Assembly (NCBI GenBank): GCA_938042245.1
Contig: CALIRO010000040.1
Location: 62,001-126,000 of the forward strand
Direction of reading: 5' to 3'
DNA from: an uncultured Thermoguttaceae bacterium
GTDB taxonomy: Bacteria > Planctomycetota > Planctomycetia > Pirellulales > Thermoguttaceae
Length of the DNA stretch: 64,000 bases
Each line of letters opens with the position of its first letter. The stretch's first letter is position 1. The notes beneath the pieces are model-generated. The model worked only from the letters and a program-made list of their open reading frames with translations. It ran no database searches and was not told the origin of the DNA. This document shows positions 15,277 through 24,941 of this stretch, one piece after another. The position numbers were made by a program, and so were the translations under genes.

Positions 15277-16602
15277 TCATTCGTCCGGCCCGTTGATATC
15301 CCCAGGAAAACCACCCTGCTCGGATTTCTCTGGGCCGCAAATCCGCAGGTCTTCAACCCGAAGCCGTTCGATCCGCCGCCCGGTAGCCTCCAGCACCGTA
15401 ATTCGCAAATGCTTCCAACAGAGGGTTTCCCCAGCGACCGGCACATGACCTAGCTCGCTAAAAACAAACCCCCCAATGGTGTCATAGTCGGCATCCTCCG
15501 GCAGCCCAAGGCCCAGTGCTTCATTGAGCTCTTCAATATGCATTCGAGCCGACATCTCCACCACGCCAGGTGCAACCGGCTGGAAGTGCTCTTCGGTCTG
15601 CTCCCGGTCATATTCGTCCTGGATCTCGCCCACGATCTCCTCCAGCACATCTTCCAGGGTAACAATGCCAGCCACCCCACCGTATTCGTCCAACACCACC
15701 GCCATGTGGTTGCGGGTTCGCTGAAACTCTTCCAGGAGCACATCCACCGGTTTCGTTTCGGGAACGAAATAGGGTTTTCGCAGCAGTTCCGTCCAAGGCC
15801 GACGAGGCTGGTCGGCCGGTTTAGCCAATTCCGGTAAAAGGTCCTTGGCATGAAGGATGCCCACAATATCGTCCCGGTTCTTTTCATAGACCGGAATTCG
15901 GGTATGTTCCGAAGCGATGACCTGTTGGAGCATTTCCGGCCAAGAGAGGTTCACTGGGATGGAGACCATATCGGTCCGGGGGACCATGATCTGCGAGACC
16001 TGCACATCGCTCAGTCGGATAACGCTTTCGATCATCTCCCGGGCATCTTCTTCCAGGAGGCCTTCCCGATGGCCTTCGGAGACGATCGTGCGGATTTCCT
16101 GTTCAAAGGAATTTTCATCCGGCGGTTGTTCGGGTTGGCCTGCCAAACGGTGCAGCAGGGTATTGACGAAACGTTCTGCCCAAATGGCCGGAACCATTAG
16201 GCTAGCCAGCAGTTGCCAAACTCGCCATAAAAAATAGACCACCGCCGCGGCGGCCAATTCAGCCAAGGCCGACGGAATCCAAATCAGTGCCGCCCACAAG
16301 GCAACCGCCGCTACCAGACTCAGCACAATCCCCTGGGGACCTAAGCGAACCTGCTGTTCCGCCTCTACCAGCCAAACCCCCCCCAGCAACCCGAAAAACA
16401 CCACCGCCCCCAGCACCTGCCAGGCTTCCATCCCCAACCGCACTTCGTTATACCGGCGCAGAATCAGGCCCAGCAGATCGGGATCCTGGCGGCGTTGACA
16501 CAGTTCATCCAGTTGGCTCCGGGAAAACTGAGCCAAACATCGGGCACCAATCGCACTGAACGTCGTGAGCATCCAAGCTCCAATGACTAGCCACCACATC
16601 AC
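15277..16602 (-). CDS. CorC/HlyC-family CNNM-CBS transporter-associated protein
   Basis: This 441-residue protein has an N-terminal CNNM-like membrane domain (hydrophobic segments at about residues 2-20, 60-80, 90-115 and 120-145). A CBS-pair domain follows (VSQIMVPRTDMVSIPVN; TRIPVYEKNRDDIVGILHAKDLL; MAVVLDEYGGVAGIVTLEDVLEEIVGEI). The C-terminal CorC_HlyC domain (YDTIGGFVFSELGHVPVAGE) completes it. Family members take part in magnesium/cobalt efflux or in membrane stress; the substrate here is unknown. It overlaps ybeY by 1 nt (stop/start at 16602), indicating co-translation. The last residues are acidic and disordered. Confidence 0.9.
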   Translation of the reverse strand: MMWWLVIGAWMLTTFSAIGARCLAQFSRSQLDELCQRRQDPDLLGLILRRYNEVRLGMEAWQVLGAVVFFGLLGGVWLVEAEQQVRLGPQGIVLSLVAAVALWAALIWIPSALAELAAAAVVYFLWRVWQLLASLMVPAIWAERFVNTLLHRLAGQPEQPPDENSFEQEIRTIVSEGHREGLLEEDAREMIESVIRLSDVQVSQIMVPRTDMVSIPVNLSWPEMLQQVIASEHTRIPVYEKNRDDIVGILHAKDLLPELAKPADQPRRPWTELLRKPYFVPETKPVDVLLEEFQRTRNHMAVVLDEYGGVAGIVTLEDVLEEIVGEIQDEYDREQTEEHFQPVAPGVVEMSARMHIEELNEALGLGLPEDADYDTIGGFVFSELGHVPVAGETLCWKHLRITVLEATGRRIERLRVEDLRICGPEKSEQGGFPGDINGPDE

Positions 16603-17174
16603 TATTTACCCTGACGGGTTCTCTGTCTGGAGGAATCCGAAGAGGTGGATCGGCCTAGGGGCCGAGCAGGCCGTGGGGGGCGATGTTCGGCAAGCGCCCG
16701 GCGGGAGGAAGGGTTAGAAGTCGGCGGGGACTTGGCCTGATCGGTAGGCAGCACCACTCCAAGCCGACGTAAACACAACGTCTCTTGCTGACGCATCCGT
16801 TGCCGCTGGGTAGGCGTACCGTCATCGAAACCCACTAAGTGCAATGCTCCATGGATGACATAAAGGAGCAGTTCCTCTTCCGGGCTCCAGCCATACTGAC
16901 CGGCCACGGCTGCCGCCCGCTCGGCACTGACGGCAATTTCGCCCTCCACTGTCCGGCCGTCTCGACCCATCGGAAAACTCAACACATCGGTCGGTTCGTC
17001 GTGCTGGAGGAATTGTCGGTTTAATTGCTGGATGGAGGCGTCGTCGATCAGAGCCACTGTGATGCGGCCCTGACGGCACCCAGCCGATTCCAGGGCCACT
17101 TGAACCGCCTCTTTAATTTTCCGTTTGGGAAGTCGAACATACGCCTGCTGATCCACCACCGCCACGGAAATCAC
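16602..17174 (-). CDS. ybeY: Endoribonuclease YbeY (rRNA maturation factor)
   Basis: The 190-residue protein contains the YbeY core (VALIDDASIQQLN, then DVLSFPMG, then the metal-binding HGALHLVGFDDG). YbeY is a zinc-dependent RNase needed for 16S rRNA 3' maturation and ribosome quality control. In the usual HGxLHLxGxDH motif the last residue is His; here it is Asp (His108, His112, Asp118). The C-terminal 50 residues are an Arg/Ser/Pro-rich extension. The start is GTG with AGGAGG 10 nt upstream. The 1-nt overlap with corC and its place after pgpH match the classical gene order, supporting the name. Confidence 0.92.
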   Translation of the reverse strand: MISVAVVDQQAYVRLPKRKIKEAVQVALESAGCRQGRITVALIDDASIQQLNRQFLQHDEPTDVLSFPMGRDGRTVEGEIAVSAERAAAVAGQYGWSPEEELLLYVIHGALHLVGFDDGTPTQRQRMRQQETLCLRRLGVVLPTDQAKSPPTSNPSSRRALAEHRPPRPARPLGRSTSSDSSRQRTRQGK

Positions 17175-17265
17175 GTTGCATGCTCCTCCTGACGGAGAGC
17201 TACCGGAGCTACTTGGTTTGACCTCAGTTCACGCAATCGACTTGACTTCGGTACAGCCAATCCGG

Positions 17266-19524
17266 TCATACAGGTTTCGGTTCGGGATATTTAATTCGGG
17301 TATGGTAGATGGCAATGAGGGATTTGATGAGGCTGTCTTGAATGATGCGGAGTTCTCGAAGGGTCAGGTCACTTTCGTCGAACTGACCGTCTTCGAGGCG
17401 GCGCTCGGTAACTTGCTGGACCACATTTTGGAGCCGACCGGGGGTAGGATCGACGAGGCTTCGGCATGCCCCTTCGACCGCGTCGGCTAACATAAGGACA
17501 CAAGCCTCTTTCGTTTGGGGCTTTGGACCAGGATACCGGTAGGCGCTTTCATCTACCGAAGCGCCGTTTTTGCCGTTGGAATCGTTTTGGGTCTGCTCGG
17601 CGGCCCGGGCGTAGAAATATTCCACGCGGGTGGTGCCGTGGTGTTGGCAGATGAGGTCGATAATCGGCTCAGGCAGATGATGTTGGCGGGCTAGATCGGC
17701 CCCGTCTTTCACGTGGGCGATAATGACTAGGCTGCTTACCGCCGGCGCCAAGCTGGCGTGATGATCCTCATCGGGCGGTTGGTTTTCGGTAAAGTAGCCG
17801 GGATTGAGCATTTTGCCGATGTCGTGGAAATAGGCCCCGGCCCGTACCAGCAGGCCTCGGGCGCCGATGGCATTGGCGGCGGCCTCCGCCATTACTCCAA
17901 CAGTGATCGAATGATTATACGTACTGGGCGCCCGACGCACCAATTCCTGCAAGAGGGGATGCTGTGCGTCTGTTAGCTCCAACAAACTAATATCCGTCAA
18001 CACCCCAAACGCCTTTTCCACAAAAGGCAACAGGCCGCTCATCAAAAACCCAGCCCCCACCGCCCACACCCACGGAAACGCCGCTTTCCATAAAAGCGAT
18101 TCCCAAAGGGGCTGATTCTCCAAAGCCTGGACCACTACGCTGAGGGCGACAGCAACCAAGCCCGAAGTAAATCCAATAGAAATCGGTTTGCTTCTACTGC
18201 GGATCCGTCGTGTCTGGACAATGGCCGCCGCCGAGGCCCCCAGCCAAACCAACATTCCCCCAAACAGATCCCCCAGACCAAGCCCTACTACCAGACTGAC
18301 CAAGCCACACAAAAGCAAGGCCAATTCTGGTCCATACGCGATGGTAGCTACTTGGGCAAAAAGCAACATGGGCAAAAGTTCCGCCCCCCAGGGATCCACC
18401 GCTCCGAGTTGCATCAATACCACCGTGGCGACCAGCAAGGCCGTCAGCACGCTCAACCGACGGACATCTCTTAGTAAACCTCTTTTCTTATAGAACAAAT
18501 ATACTCCACAAACCACCAAAGCCCCAAACACCAGCAAACTGATGGCGCTGGCGCGCAGCAGCCGTTGCCCCCAGGACCGCTCGCGCAGAAAAGCTTCGTG
18601 TTCCAAGCGAAGCAGTCGGAGTTGCTGGGAGGAAATGGGTTGACCGGCCTTAGCCAGTGGAAGGCCCTCCCGCCAAAAGACTTCCAGAGGACCAGCTTGC
18701 TGGAGGGCTTCCTGTTGAGCTTGCTCGGTGGCAGAACGGTCCCACTGAAGCGTACTGCCCAACCGTTGCAGCCGCTCCCACAGCCACTGCTCCATCCACC
18801 TAGCCGCCTCCGGCGCCATGGACAACCGTGGTTCCATCTGGCGCTGGAGGGATTCCGGATTCTGAATCCAAACCTGGGCAATTTTGACCCGGCGTTTCTT
18901 TTCCGGCTGCCCCACCGGATACACGAGAATTTCGTTGGGATGGCCTTCCGGTTCTTTGGGAAGCGGATGAAGCGTTAGGCCTGTCGTTTCATAGGGGGCC
19001 AAGGTGTCGGCGAGAATTTTTTTCAGTTCCTCCGCGCCTGGCGTACCCAGCACAGCCAGCCGGAAGGCCTCGAAATATTTTGAGGCTCGGGCAGGATCCA
19101 GGGTGTTCCAAGAGGGAGTGAATATATGTTCCCTATATTGCCCTTCAACAGCCCCCTCCTCAATGGCCCGCACCAGCTCCTCCCAGTCCTGCCGAATCGC
19201 CGCCAGGCCAGACGGATCATGAACATAGACCCATGGTACCTGCCGAACCGTCCATTCCCGCCGCCGCTGAGTCTCCAAAGGATCCAGAAAACTCACCCGA
19301 GCCACTACCGTACGCGTAGGCACCTGCCCCAACCGAAACTCAAACGGCGGCGCCCAACCTTGAATCACCACACACAACAGCACCGCCAGCGCCAAGGCAA
19401 AGAGCACTCGGGTCCAAATCTGCCGACGACCCACCACCTCCATCAGCCGCCGCCAATGCGCCGGCGGGAGTTCCAACGCTGCCACCCGCTCTAACCGTGT
19501 GCGTCTGGATCCACTACTAAACAT
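17266..19524 (-). CDS. 7TM receptor with HD domain (PgpH-type c-di-AMP phosphodiesterase family)
   Basis: The 752-residue protein has one N-terminal membrane helix (IWTRVLFALALAVLLCVVIQGW), an extracytoplasmic 7TMR-HDED-type domain (about residues 65-320), and a block of seven membrane helices (about 335-510). A C-terminal HD domain follows with motif YFHDIGKMLNPGYFTENQ and later HHGTTRVEYFYARA, as in metal-dependent phosphohydrolases. In Firmicutes the same architecture (PgpH) degrades cyclic di-AMP; whether that holds here is inference, and no diadenylate cyclase is seen in the window. It lies between phoH and ybeY with spacers of 57 and 91 bp, the standard arrangement. Confidence 0.9.
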   Translation of the reverse strand: MFSSGSRRTRLERVAALELPPAHWRRLMEVVGRRQIWTRVLFALALAVLLCVVIQGWAPPFEFRLGQVPTRTVVARVSFLDPLETQRRREWTVRQVPWVYVHDPSGLAAIRQDWEELVRAIEEGAVEGQYREHIFTPSWNTLDPARASKYFEAFRLAVLGTPGAEELKKILADTLAPYETTGLTLHPLPKEPEGHPNEILVYPVGQPEKKRRVKIAQVWIQNPESLQRQMEPRLSMAPEAARWMEQWLWERLQRLGSTLQWDRSATEQAQQEALQQAGPLEVFWREGLPLAKAGQPISSQQLRLLRLEHEAFLRERSWGQRLLRASAISLLVFGALVVCGVYLFYKKRGLLRDVRRLSVLTALLVATVVLMQLGAVDPWGAELLPMLLFAQVATIAYGPELALLLCGLVSLVVGLGLGDLFGGMLVWLGASAAAIVQTRRIRSRSKPISIGFTSGLVAVALSVVVQALENQPLWESLLWKAAFPWVWAVGAGFLMSGLLPFVEKAFGVLTDISLLELTDAQHPLLQELVRRAPSTYNHSITVGVMAEAAANAIGARGLLVRAGAYFHDIGKMLNPGYFTENQPPDEDHHASLAPAVSSLVIIAHVKDGADLARQHHLPEPIIDLICQHHGTTRVEYFYARAAEQTQNDSNGKNGASVDESAYRYPGPKPQTKEACVLMLADAVEGACRSLVDPTPGRLQNVVQQVTERRLEDGQFDESDLTLRELRIIQDSLIKSLIAIYHTRIKYPEPKPV

Positions 19525-19581
19525 AAAGCGTTGGGTAAACTACCCAAATCTTCCACCCCAAGCCACCTCAATCAACTCCCA

Positions 19582-20535
19582 TTATGCCTCCGCCGGCTTT
19601 TTGCCGGGTTCGGCATACGCATCCACAATCTCCTGTACTAACGGATGCCGCACAATGTCCTGCCCACCCAGTTGCACCACCGCAATGCCGTCGATCTCCT
19701 TCAGCCGCACAATCGCATCTACTAGTCCACTCCGGCTATGGGGCGGAAGATCAATTTGAGTAATATCGCCACAAATGACAATCTTTGAGCCCTGGCCCAT
19801 CCGAGTCAGAAACATCTTCATCTGCCCAATGGTCGTGTTTTGGGCCTCATCCAGAATCATAAAGGCATGGTTGAGCGTCCGGCCCCGCATGTAGGCCAAA
19901 GGTAATACCTCAATCAGCTCCTGCTCTTTATATCGCTGAATCAGATCGACGTCCATCATCTCCCGAAGGGCGTCAAACAGTGGCCGAAGATAGGGATGGA
20001 TCTTCGCTTCCAGATCTCCAGGCAAATACCCTAAGCTTTCGCCCGCTTCGACCGCTGGCCGAACCAGCACCAATTTCCGCACCGCACCTTCTTTCAGGGC
20101 AGCCACAGCCATAGCGACGGCCAAATAGGTTTTGCCCGTGCCCGCCGGTCCAATACAAAAGACAATCGAATGCCGCCGAATCGCCTCCAAATAGTGCGAT
20201 TGACCAGCCGACCGGGGCCGAACCATCCGGCCTCCAAAGACCTCCACCGGCCTGCTAAAAGCAGCAAAACTTTCCTTGCGCTGATAGCGATCCAGCACCC
20301 GATCCACATCTTCGGCCGAAAGCATCCCCCCACGCTCTATCTGAGATTGCAATTCCTCCAAAACCAGCGTGGCCGAAGTTACCGCCTCCTGACTGCCCCG
20401 CACATGAATCCGACCCTCCCGGGCCGATATGCTCACCCCTAACGCCCTCCGTATCTTCCGGAGATGTTGATCATACGTCCCAAACAACACTAACAGCGAC
20501 TTGGTATCACCCACCGCAATAATCGATTCGCTCAT
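19582..20535 (-). CDS. PhoH-like ATPase
   Basis: The 317-residue protein has a short KH-like N-terminal region (ALGVSISAREGRIHVRG). The PhoH domain follows, with Walker A GPAGTGKT at about residues 128-135, the family's VLVRPAVEAGESLGYLPGD stretch, and Walker B FMILDEAQN, then KIVICGDITQIDLP. PhoH-like proteins are predicted RNA-associated ATPases, and their genes commonly precede ybeY. It is the first gene of the five-gene minus-strand unit ending with recO, so the promoter should lie in 20536-20700. Confidence 0.92.
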   Translation of the reverse strand: MSESIIAVGDTKSLLVLFGTYDQHLRKIRRALGVSISAREGRIHVRGSQEAVTSATLVLEELQSQIERGGMLSAEDVDRVLDRYQRKESFAAFSRPVEVFGGRMVRPRSAGQSHYLEAIRRHSIVFCIGPAGTGKTYLAVAMAVAALKEGAVRKLVLVRPAVEAGESLGYLPGDLEAKIHPYLRPLFDALREMMDVDLIQRYKEQELIEVLPLAYMRGRTLNHAFMILDEAQNTTIGQMKMFLTRMGQGSKIVICGDITQIDLPPHSRSGLVDAIVRLKEIDGIAVVQLGGQDIVRHPLVQEIVDAYAEPGKKPAEA

Positions 20536-21226
20536 GCTACCCTAGACTACTCCCGCTGCAGAGAGCATCCGGCCCCAATCCTGCCGCCTCCTACCGGTTT
20601 TTTCGGGCTACTACCTATCTCCACCTGCCAACGTGCAGTTCCCAACTGCTACCGAGCAATTTCCCACTGCTATCTTGTCATTCCCGCACAAGCGGGAATC
20701 CCGTTTCCTGCTGGGAGGCAATATCCGTTTCTACTTCCTTCTCTGCCCCCACCTTCATTTGTTCCAAGAGCTCTGTTGACTTATCGAAGGGCTCTCTCCC
20801 AATCTTAGCAACCCCTGAAAAGGAATGCAGAATTATAACCAGAAAACCCTTTAAAAATATACTCCGAAAGAACTATAAAAAACCACCCATTTGGAGCATA
20901 CATCCATCTCCCTTCCTTCCCTCCAATAAAACTTCCCCTGTCGAGGTTTTCAATAGGGGTCTCCAAAAATCCTCTCCCGCTGCTAGGGATTGAAAAACTG
21001 CCTATCTATTGGTTTTATTCTTCCTAATTTACCTAAGTTCCCAAATTTCTCTTTTCCCCCTCCCCCTGCAGCAGGATTATCCAAAATACCTCCAAAACTC
21101 TCCAGCCAAACTTTCTACCCCAAAAGGGGTAAAAGACCTCACCAATTAGAGGGGTTCTTTCTCCCCCTATCCAAAGATTGTCTAAAAGCCCCTGATTTCG
21201 GAAAGGGCTAGAAGAGGGAAAGTGTG
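20536..21226. other. Intergenic region with short repeats
   Basis: About 690 bp upstream of phoH and downstream of the epimerase-like gene. It contains a tandem pair GCAGTTCCCAACTGCTACC / GCAATTTCCCACTGCTATC (20634-20674) and a perfect dRS3-like palindrome TTCCCGCACAAGCGGGAA (20681-20698). After these comes a pyrimidine-rich, AT-richer stretch. The 73- and 74-aa ORFs here show no family features. No RNA gene was recognised. Confidence 0.5.
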
Positions 21227-22252
21227 TTAAAGCTCCTCTTCGGCCAGGGCCAAACATTTTCGCATCGCCTCGGCCACCAAGGCCAAGGCCTTTTCCGGTG
21301 GCATTTGGCGCAATGGTCGATAGAACGGTTCGATCAGGGCTGGTCCGTCAAAGCCAATTTTCACTAAAGCCTGCAAAAAGCCCTTTAGATTGATCACGCC
21401 AGTGGCCAGGGGCAATTGTCGGACCGAATCGACTTGCTGGGCCACTGGCACGCCGGCCGGGGCGTCGTTCAGATGCACCAGGACCACCTCCTCGCCCCGA
21501 AGCTGCAGGATATCCTCCACCGTTTCGCCTGCGGTGTACCAGTGCCAACTATCCAAAAGAAGCCCCACAACCGGGTGGTTAATCTCGGCGATCAGCTCCT
21601 TCATTTCCCGCATGCTGTGGATGAAAGGGAACCGAGCGGCGGTCCAGGAGGTTTTCGGCCCCACATATTCCAAGCCTAAGCGGAGTCCGTGCTGGCCCAG
21701 GATGTCGGCCACTGCCCGAAGCCGACGCACATGGAGCCGAAAGTTCTCTAGATACGTCCGTTCCGGATGGCAGGGCCGTAGATACGTCCCCAGGCGCTCC
21801 ACCCCCGCCTGTTGGAGTGCCCGGGCATATTCCGGCAGGGCTTTGAGGTCTGCGGCAAATTGCTCCTCCGAGTCCCGGAACTGCACTGGCAGATTGGCCG
21901 CCGACCAGTAAACCCCGGCCTGCTGAAGCTGCTGACGCAGCTCGGCCAACTGGAGCTCGGACAAGCGGCGGAGGTAATCCGGCAATGGTTCAACGGCCTC
22001 GAAGCCGAACTGCTTGGCATACTGGATGGCTTGCTGTTGATCAGCCGGGATGCCCAAAGCCGAGCAGTGCAATGCAGAGCGGAACCGGCGTTTAGGCCTG
22101 CTGGTGTCTGCCGAGCCTTTTTCTGGCGGAAGCCCTTGGATGCGGGGCGGCCTGGCAGCTTCCGCCCCCAGAAGGGGCAGCCGGCCAGCCACTCCAGCGG
22201 TTATCCCAGCCCAAACATGCTTCAGCCAACGTCGTCGATCCCACCAGAACAT
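21227..22252 (-). CDS. Sugar phosphate isomerase/epimerase-like TIM-barrel protein with Tat-type leader
   Basis: The frame opens at GTG 22291 without a ribosome binding site. ATG 22252 has AAGGCGCCTGGG upstream and starts a Tat-like leader (WDRRRWLKHVWAGITAGVAG), giving 341 residues. The body is an AP-endonuclease-2/xylose-isomerase-like TIM barrel (QYAKQFGFEAVEPLP; LRLGLEYVGPKTSW; VGLLLDSWHWYTAGETVEDI; VVLVHLNDAPAGV; LKGFLQALVKIGFDGPALIEPF). The Glu, Asp, His and Glu residues in these blocks are the typical metal ligands of the family. Substrate unknown; an exported sugar isomerase/epimerase fits the other exported carbohydrate proteins in this window. The next gene upstream is the DUF4091 gene, 99 bp away on the same strand. 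Confidence 0.85.
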   Translation of the reverse strand: MFWWDRRRWLKHVWAGITAGVAGRLPLLGAEAARPPRIQGLPPEKGSADTSRPKRRFRSALHCSALGIPADQQQAIQYAKQFGFEAVEPLPDYLRRLSELQLAELRQQLQQAGVYWSAANLPVQFRDSEEQFAADLKALPEYARALQQAGVERLGTYLRPCHPERTYLENFRLHVRRLRAVADILGQHGLRLGLEYVGPKTSWTAARFPFIHSMREMKELIAEINHPVVGLLLDSWHWYTAGETVEDILQLRGEEVVLVHLNDAPAGVPVAQQVDSVRQLPLATGVINLKGFLQALVKIGFDGPALIEPFYRPLRQMPPEKALALVAEAMRKCLALAEEEL

Positions 22253-22350
22253 CCCAGGCGCCTTTCGGAATGATCGGCGTTGAATACGCACAGTTCGGCC
22301 GGACCGTCCAGACCGAGGAGAACCACCGTCTATGCCCCTACGTGCTAGGA

Positions 22351-24522
22351 TTATGGCGGGAGAGTGAACTGTTTTACCACAGTTTTGCTTTTCCCTTGGT
22401 GTTGGACTTCAATGCGCAGTTGTCCGGCGGGCCGAAGGGGGCTGGGCCGGGCGATGAACCGACCGTCCAGACCGAGTTCCACCCGGTGGCCGTTAACCTT
22501 GACTTCCGCCCCCGCTTCGGTAAGTCCCAGCACTTCTAGGGCAATCGGCTCCCCATAGAGGGTGCTGCCAGCCGGCGGCTCCACCTGGAGCAAAAGAAGC
22601 GGCGGGCTGTCCAAGGCAAGGATTTCGTCGGCCACCTGGGAACGAACCGCCATGATACGAGCCGGCTCCCGCTCCCATTGGGTAATGGCCGGCGCCACCT
22701 GCCGAGCCAGTTCCATGGCAGTGCGTTCCGGTTCCAGCCAGTGGGCTTTTTGGCCCAGTTGCTCCCGAAGTTTGGCTGTTTTGGCGGTTAAAAGCCAGAG
22801 GTATTCAAAATCTTCCAAGCTTTCCCGCTGGATTTCCCACCGGAGGCTGTTCAGCGGGCCTTCGGGGCCGGGATAGACCACATGCGTATCGCCGGGCGGG
22901 AGTCGATCGCTGGGCGGCCCGAATGGATCTTCGCCCCAAAAGTTCCAGCCCCAGTGTAAGTAGCCTGCCAACCGCTCGGTAAAGTTGATCCAATGCAGCA
23001 CCCGCACCGCCGTTAACGGATAGTCTAGGAATCGGTTCGGATAATGGCTGCCGTGGGGGTTGCAGCAGATGTAATACCAAAGTTCCGCTTGTGGGCGATG
23101 GCGTTCGTAGGCGCTGCGCCACCGCTCAAAATGGCTAAGCTGCGGTACCCAGACCTCCAGAAATCCGGAGCAGTCGATGGTTTCGATGGCTTCGATGCGG
23201 CGGAGGCGGGGGGCTGACTGATGAACAAAAGCCGATGCTTCCCGCCAACTGGCTAGGTTCGTCAGGATCGGCTCGTCGGCCACATGGATCATGCTTTTTT
23301 CCAGCCAACCCCGCTCGGCCAAGTGCTTTTCCAGGGCGGCCAGCAAAGGCCGGAGGCCCTCCTGGGGTTCCAGGGTGATCCGTTTGCCGGTTTTGCGATC
23401 CAGGGCGCTCAGTCGGCTAAGGACCACCGGACTTCCCCAGCCTTTTTCGCCGTGGCCGACATGGCTGATCTCCAGTCGGCCCGCTACGCCGGCCTTCTCA
23501 AATAACTCCACCAATCGGTCGAAGCGGGAAAAATCGAAACTTAATTGCCCATTCTCTTCCCGGACCACTTCAATGAGCGTCCAGGGCACTAGGACCACAT
23601 TCTGTCGGTGCTCGGCCATGTTTTGGGCATAGAGGGCCAAGACCTTCCAAAATCCATCAGACCACATTTCCACCTGATGGACCTTGGCAATCTGATGCAT
23701 GTTAAACCAATTGGTAACCCAGAGGTGGCGCTGGTCGGGAAGGGTGAATGGATCAACCCGAAGTTGGATCGGCACTACCGCTCGCTGCTGCCCGGCTACC
23801 ACAGTAACCTGACCCTGATACAGGCCGGGTTTAGCGTCTTTGGGTACATACAGAGTGATCCAGACCGGCTGGGTGTGGTGGGCGGGGAGGTCCTTCGTTC
23901 GGTCGGCAAGCAGCGGATCGGGTACTTCGAACGGGGCTTTGCGAATTTGAAGCCTCTCGGCATGGGGGGTGTTTTTCGGAATAGGAATATAGCCGACAAA
24001 GTTCCACTGGAGGTGTTGGGCCTCGATGGTGCTTTGGCCGTCTTCGTGCCGAAGCGGCCCCAGCTCTACCTGCACCCCTTGCAAAGGTTTGGAGGAACGA
24101 ATAGCAATTTGGGCCGGTTCGTATTCATTGCGGGCAGCCCGAAGCTGAATTGCACCTGTTGCCGGAACCACTGCTTGATCTGGCGAACCTACCTTCGCCG
24201 ATTGCTCCGGTTGGCCCTGCTGGCCGAGTTGGTTCGGTGGGTTAGCCTGTCCCGTTTGCCCGGGTTTGTTCGCCTCTTCGGCTTTCGCTGGCGCCGGCGG
24301 CGGCAAGGTGTCCCGAAATACTTTCGTATGCGGATCCAGCACCCAAACCCATACGTCTTGCCCCCAGGCTGACGAAAGTAAAACCGCCCCGACCACTCCT
24401 ACTCCCCAAACCCGCCAAAAGAGAGCCATTGGTAAAAGATGTCGAACGGCGTCCAAAAGACCACCAAACAACCAGAATGAGCAGAACATCCACCCATTGG
24501 ATTTACATGATCGCATTTTCAT
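22351..24522 (-). CDS. Secreted DUF4091 domain protein (glycoside-hydrolase-like)
   Basis: The 723-residue protein has a leader with a hydrophobic segment (about residues 30-50, ALFWRVWGVGVVGAVLLSSAWG). A Pro/Gln/Gly-rich linker rich in 'GQPEQ/NQLGQ' (about 75-115) and a beta-sandwich region follow. A catalytic-barrel-like section contains LWVTNWFNMHQIA, then HVADEPI with an acidic pair. The DUF4091 domain near residues 500-570 shows LHWGWNFWGEDPFGP...YPGPEGPLNSLRWEIQRESLEDFEYL. The C-terminus is a small Ig-like domain (EPPAGSTLYGEPI). DUF4091 proteins are predicted carbohydrate-active; no activity can be assigned. TAAGGAGG lies 7 nt before the ATG. It probably forms an operon with the epimerase-like gene. 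Confidence 0.85.
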   Translation of the reverse strand: MKMRSCKSNGWMFCSFWLFGGLLDAVRHLLPMALFWRVWGVGVVGAVLLSSAWGQDVWVWVLDPHTKVFRDTLPPPAPAKAEEANKPGQTGQANPPNQLGQQGQPEQSAKVGSPDQAVVPATGAIQLRAARNEYEPAQIAIRSSKPLQGVQVELGPLRHEDGQSTIEAQHLQWNFVGYIPIPKNTPHAERLQIRKAPFEVPDPLLADRTKDLPAHHTQPVWITLYVPKDAKPGLYQGQVTVVAGQQRAVVPIQLRVDPFTLPDQRHLWVTNWFNMHQIAKVHQVEMWSDGFWKVLALYAQNMAEHRQNVVLVPWTLIEVVREENGQLSFDFSRFDRLVELFEKAGVAGRLEISHVGHGEKGWGSPVVLSRLSALDRKTGKRITLEPQEGLRPLLAALEKHLAERGWLEKSMIHVADEPILTNLASWREASAFVHQSAPRLRRIEAIETIDCSGFLEVWVPQLSHFERWRSAYERHRPQAELWYYICCNPHGSHYPNRFLDYPLTAVRVLHWINFTERLAGYLHWGWNFWGEDPFGPPSDRLPPGDTHVVYPGPEGPLNSLRWEIQRESLEDFEYLWLLTAKTAKLREQLGQKAHWLEPERTAMELARQVAPAITQWEREPARIMAVRSQVADEILALDSPPLLLLQVEPPAGSTLYGEPIALEVLGLTEAGAEVKVNGHRVELGLDGRFIARPSPLRPAGQLRIEVQHQGKSKTVVKQFTLPP

Positions 24523-24941
24523 ACCAGGCCTCCTTAAGGGAGAGAGAACCTAGGGGAAGACCTTTCTGAAGCGGGAACCATCCAAAGGTAGGCTAACCTA
24601 GCCCATCCGGGCAACCATCGCTGGGAAGACACTTCTCGTGATGGACACCATCAGGGAGGTGTTCCCATAGTTTACCCCAATCCCAGGCGGAAAGCCATCA
24701 ACCGGAATTTCAGAGAAAACACTTCGGGCCGTGGAGGAAATCGCCTTTTCGACCGGCGCCCCAATCCTGGCTGCTTCTTTCCACCAAATGGTTGCCATGG
24801 AGTTTCACACAAAGCACACCAAGCTCACAAAGGCGAAGGAAAAAATCTTTGTGCTCTTTGCGCGCTTGGGGTCCACTGGCTTGCCTCCAAAGTCGTGCGG
24901 AGAGGAGGGACAAAGAGAGAAAGTAGACTAAGGAACTATTT
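24523..24941. other. Intergenic region with a CACAAAG-family repeat
   Basis: About 420 bp without a gene. At 24807-24866 the sequence CACACAAAGCACACCAAGCTCACAAAGG, then AATCTTTGTGCTCTTTGCGCGC, forms an inverted arrangement of the same CACAAAG/CTTTGTG motif found at 6057, 8422 and 11455. The remaining sequence shows no recognisable feature. Confidence 0.55.

Noticed and set aside
20990-21211. 73-aa ORF in the phoH upstream region
   Set aside because: Low-complexity Pro/Lys-rich frame in pyrimidine-rich DNA without a ribosome binding site or family features.
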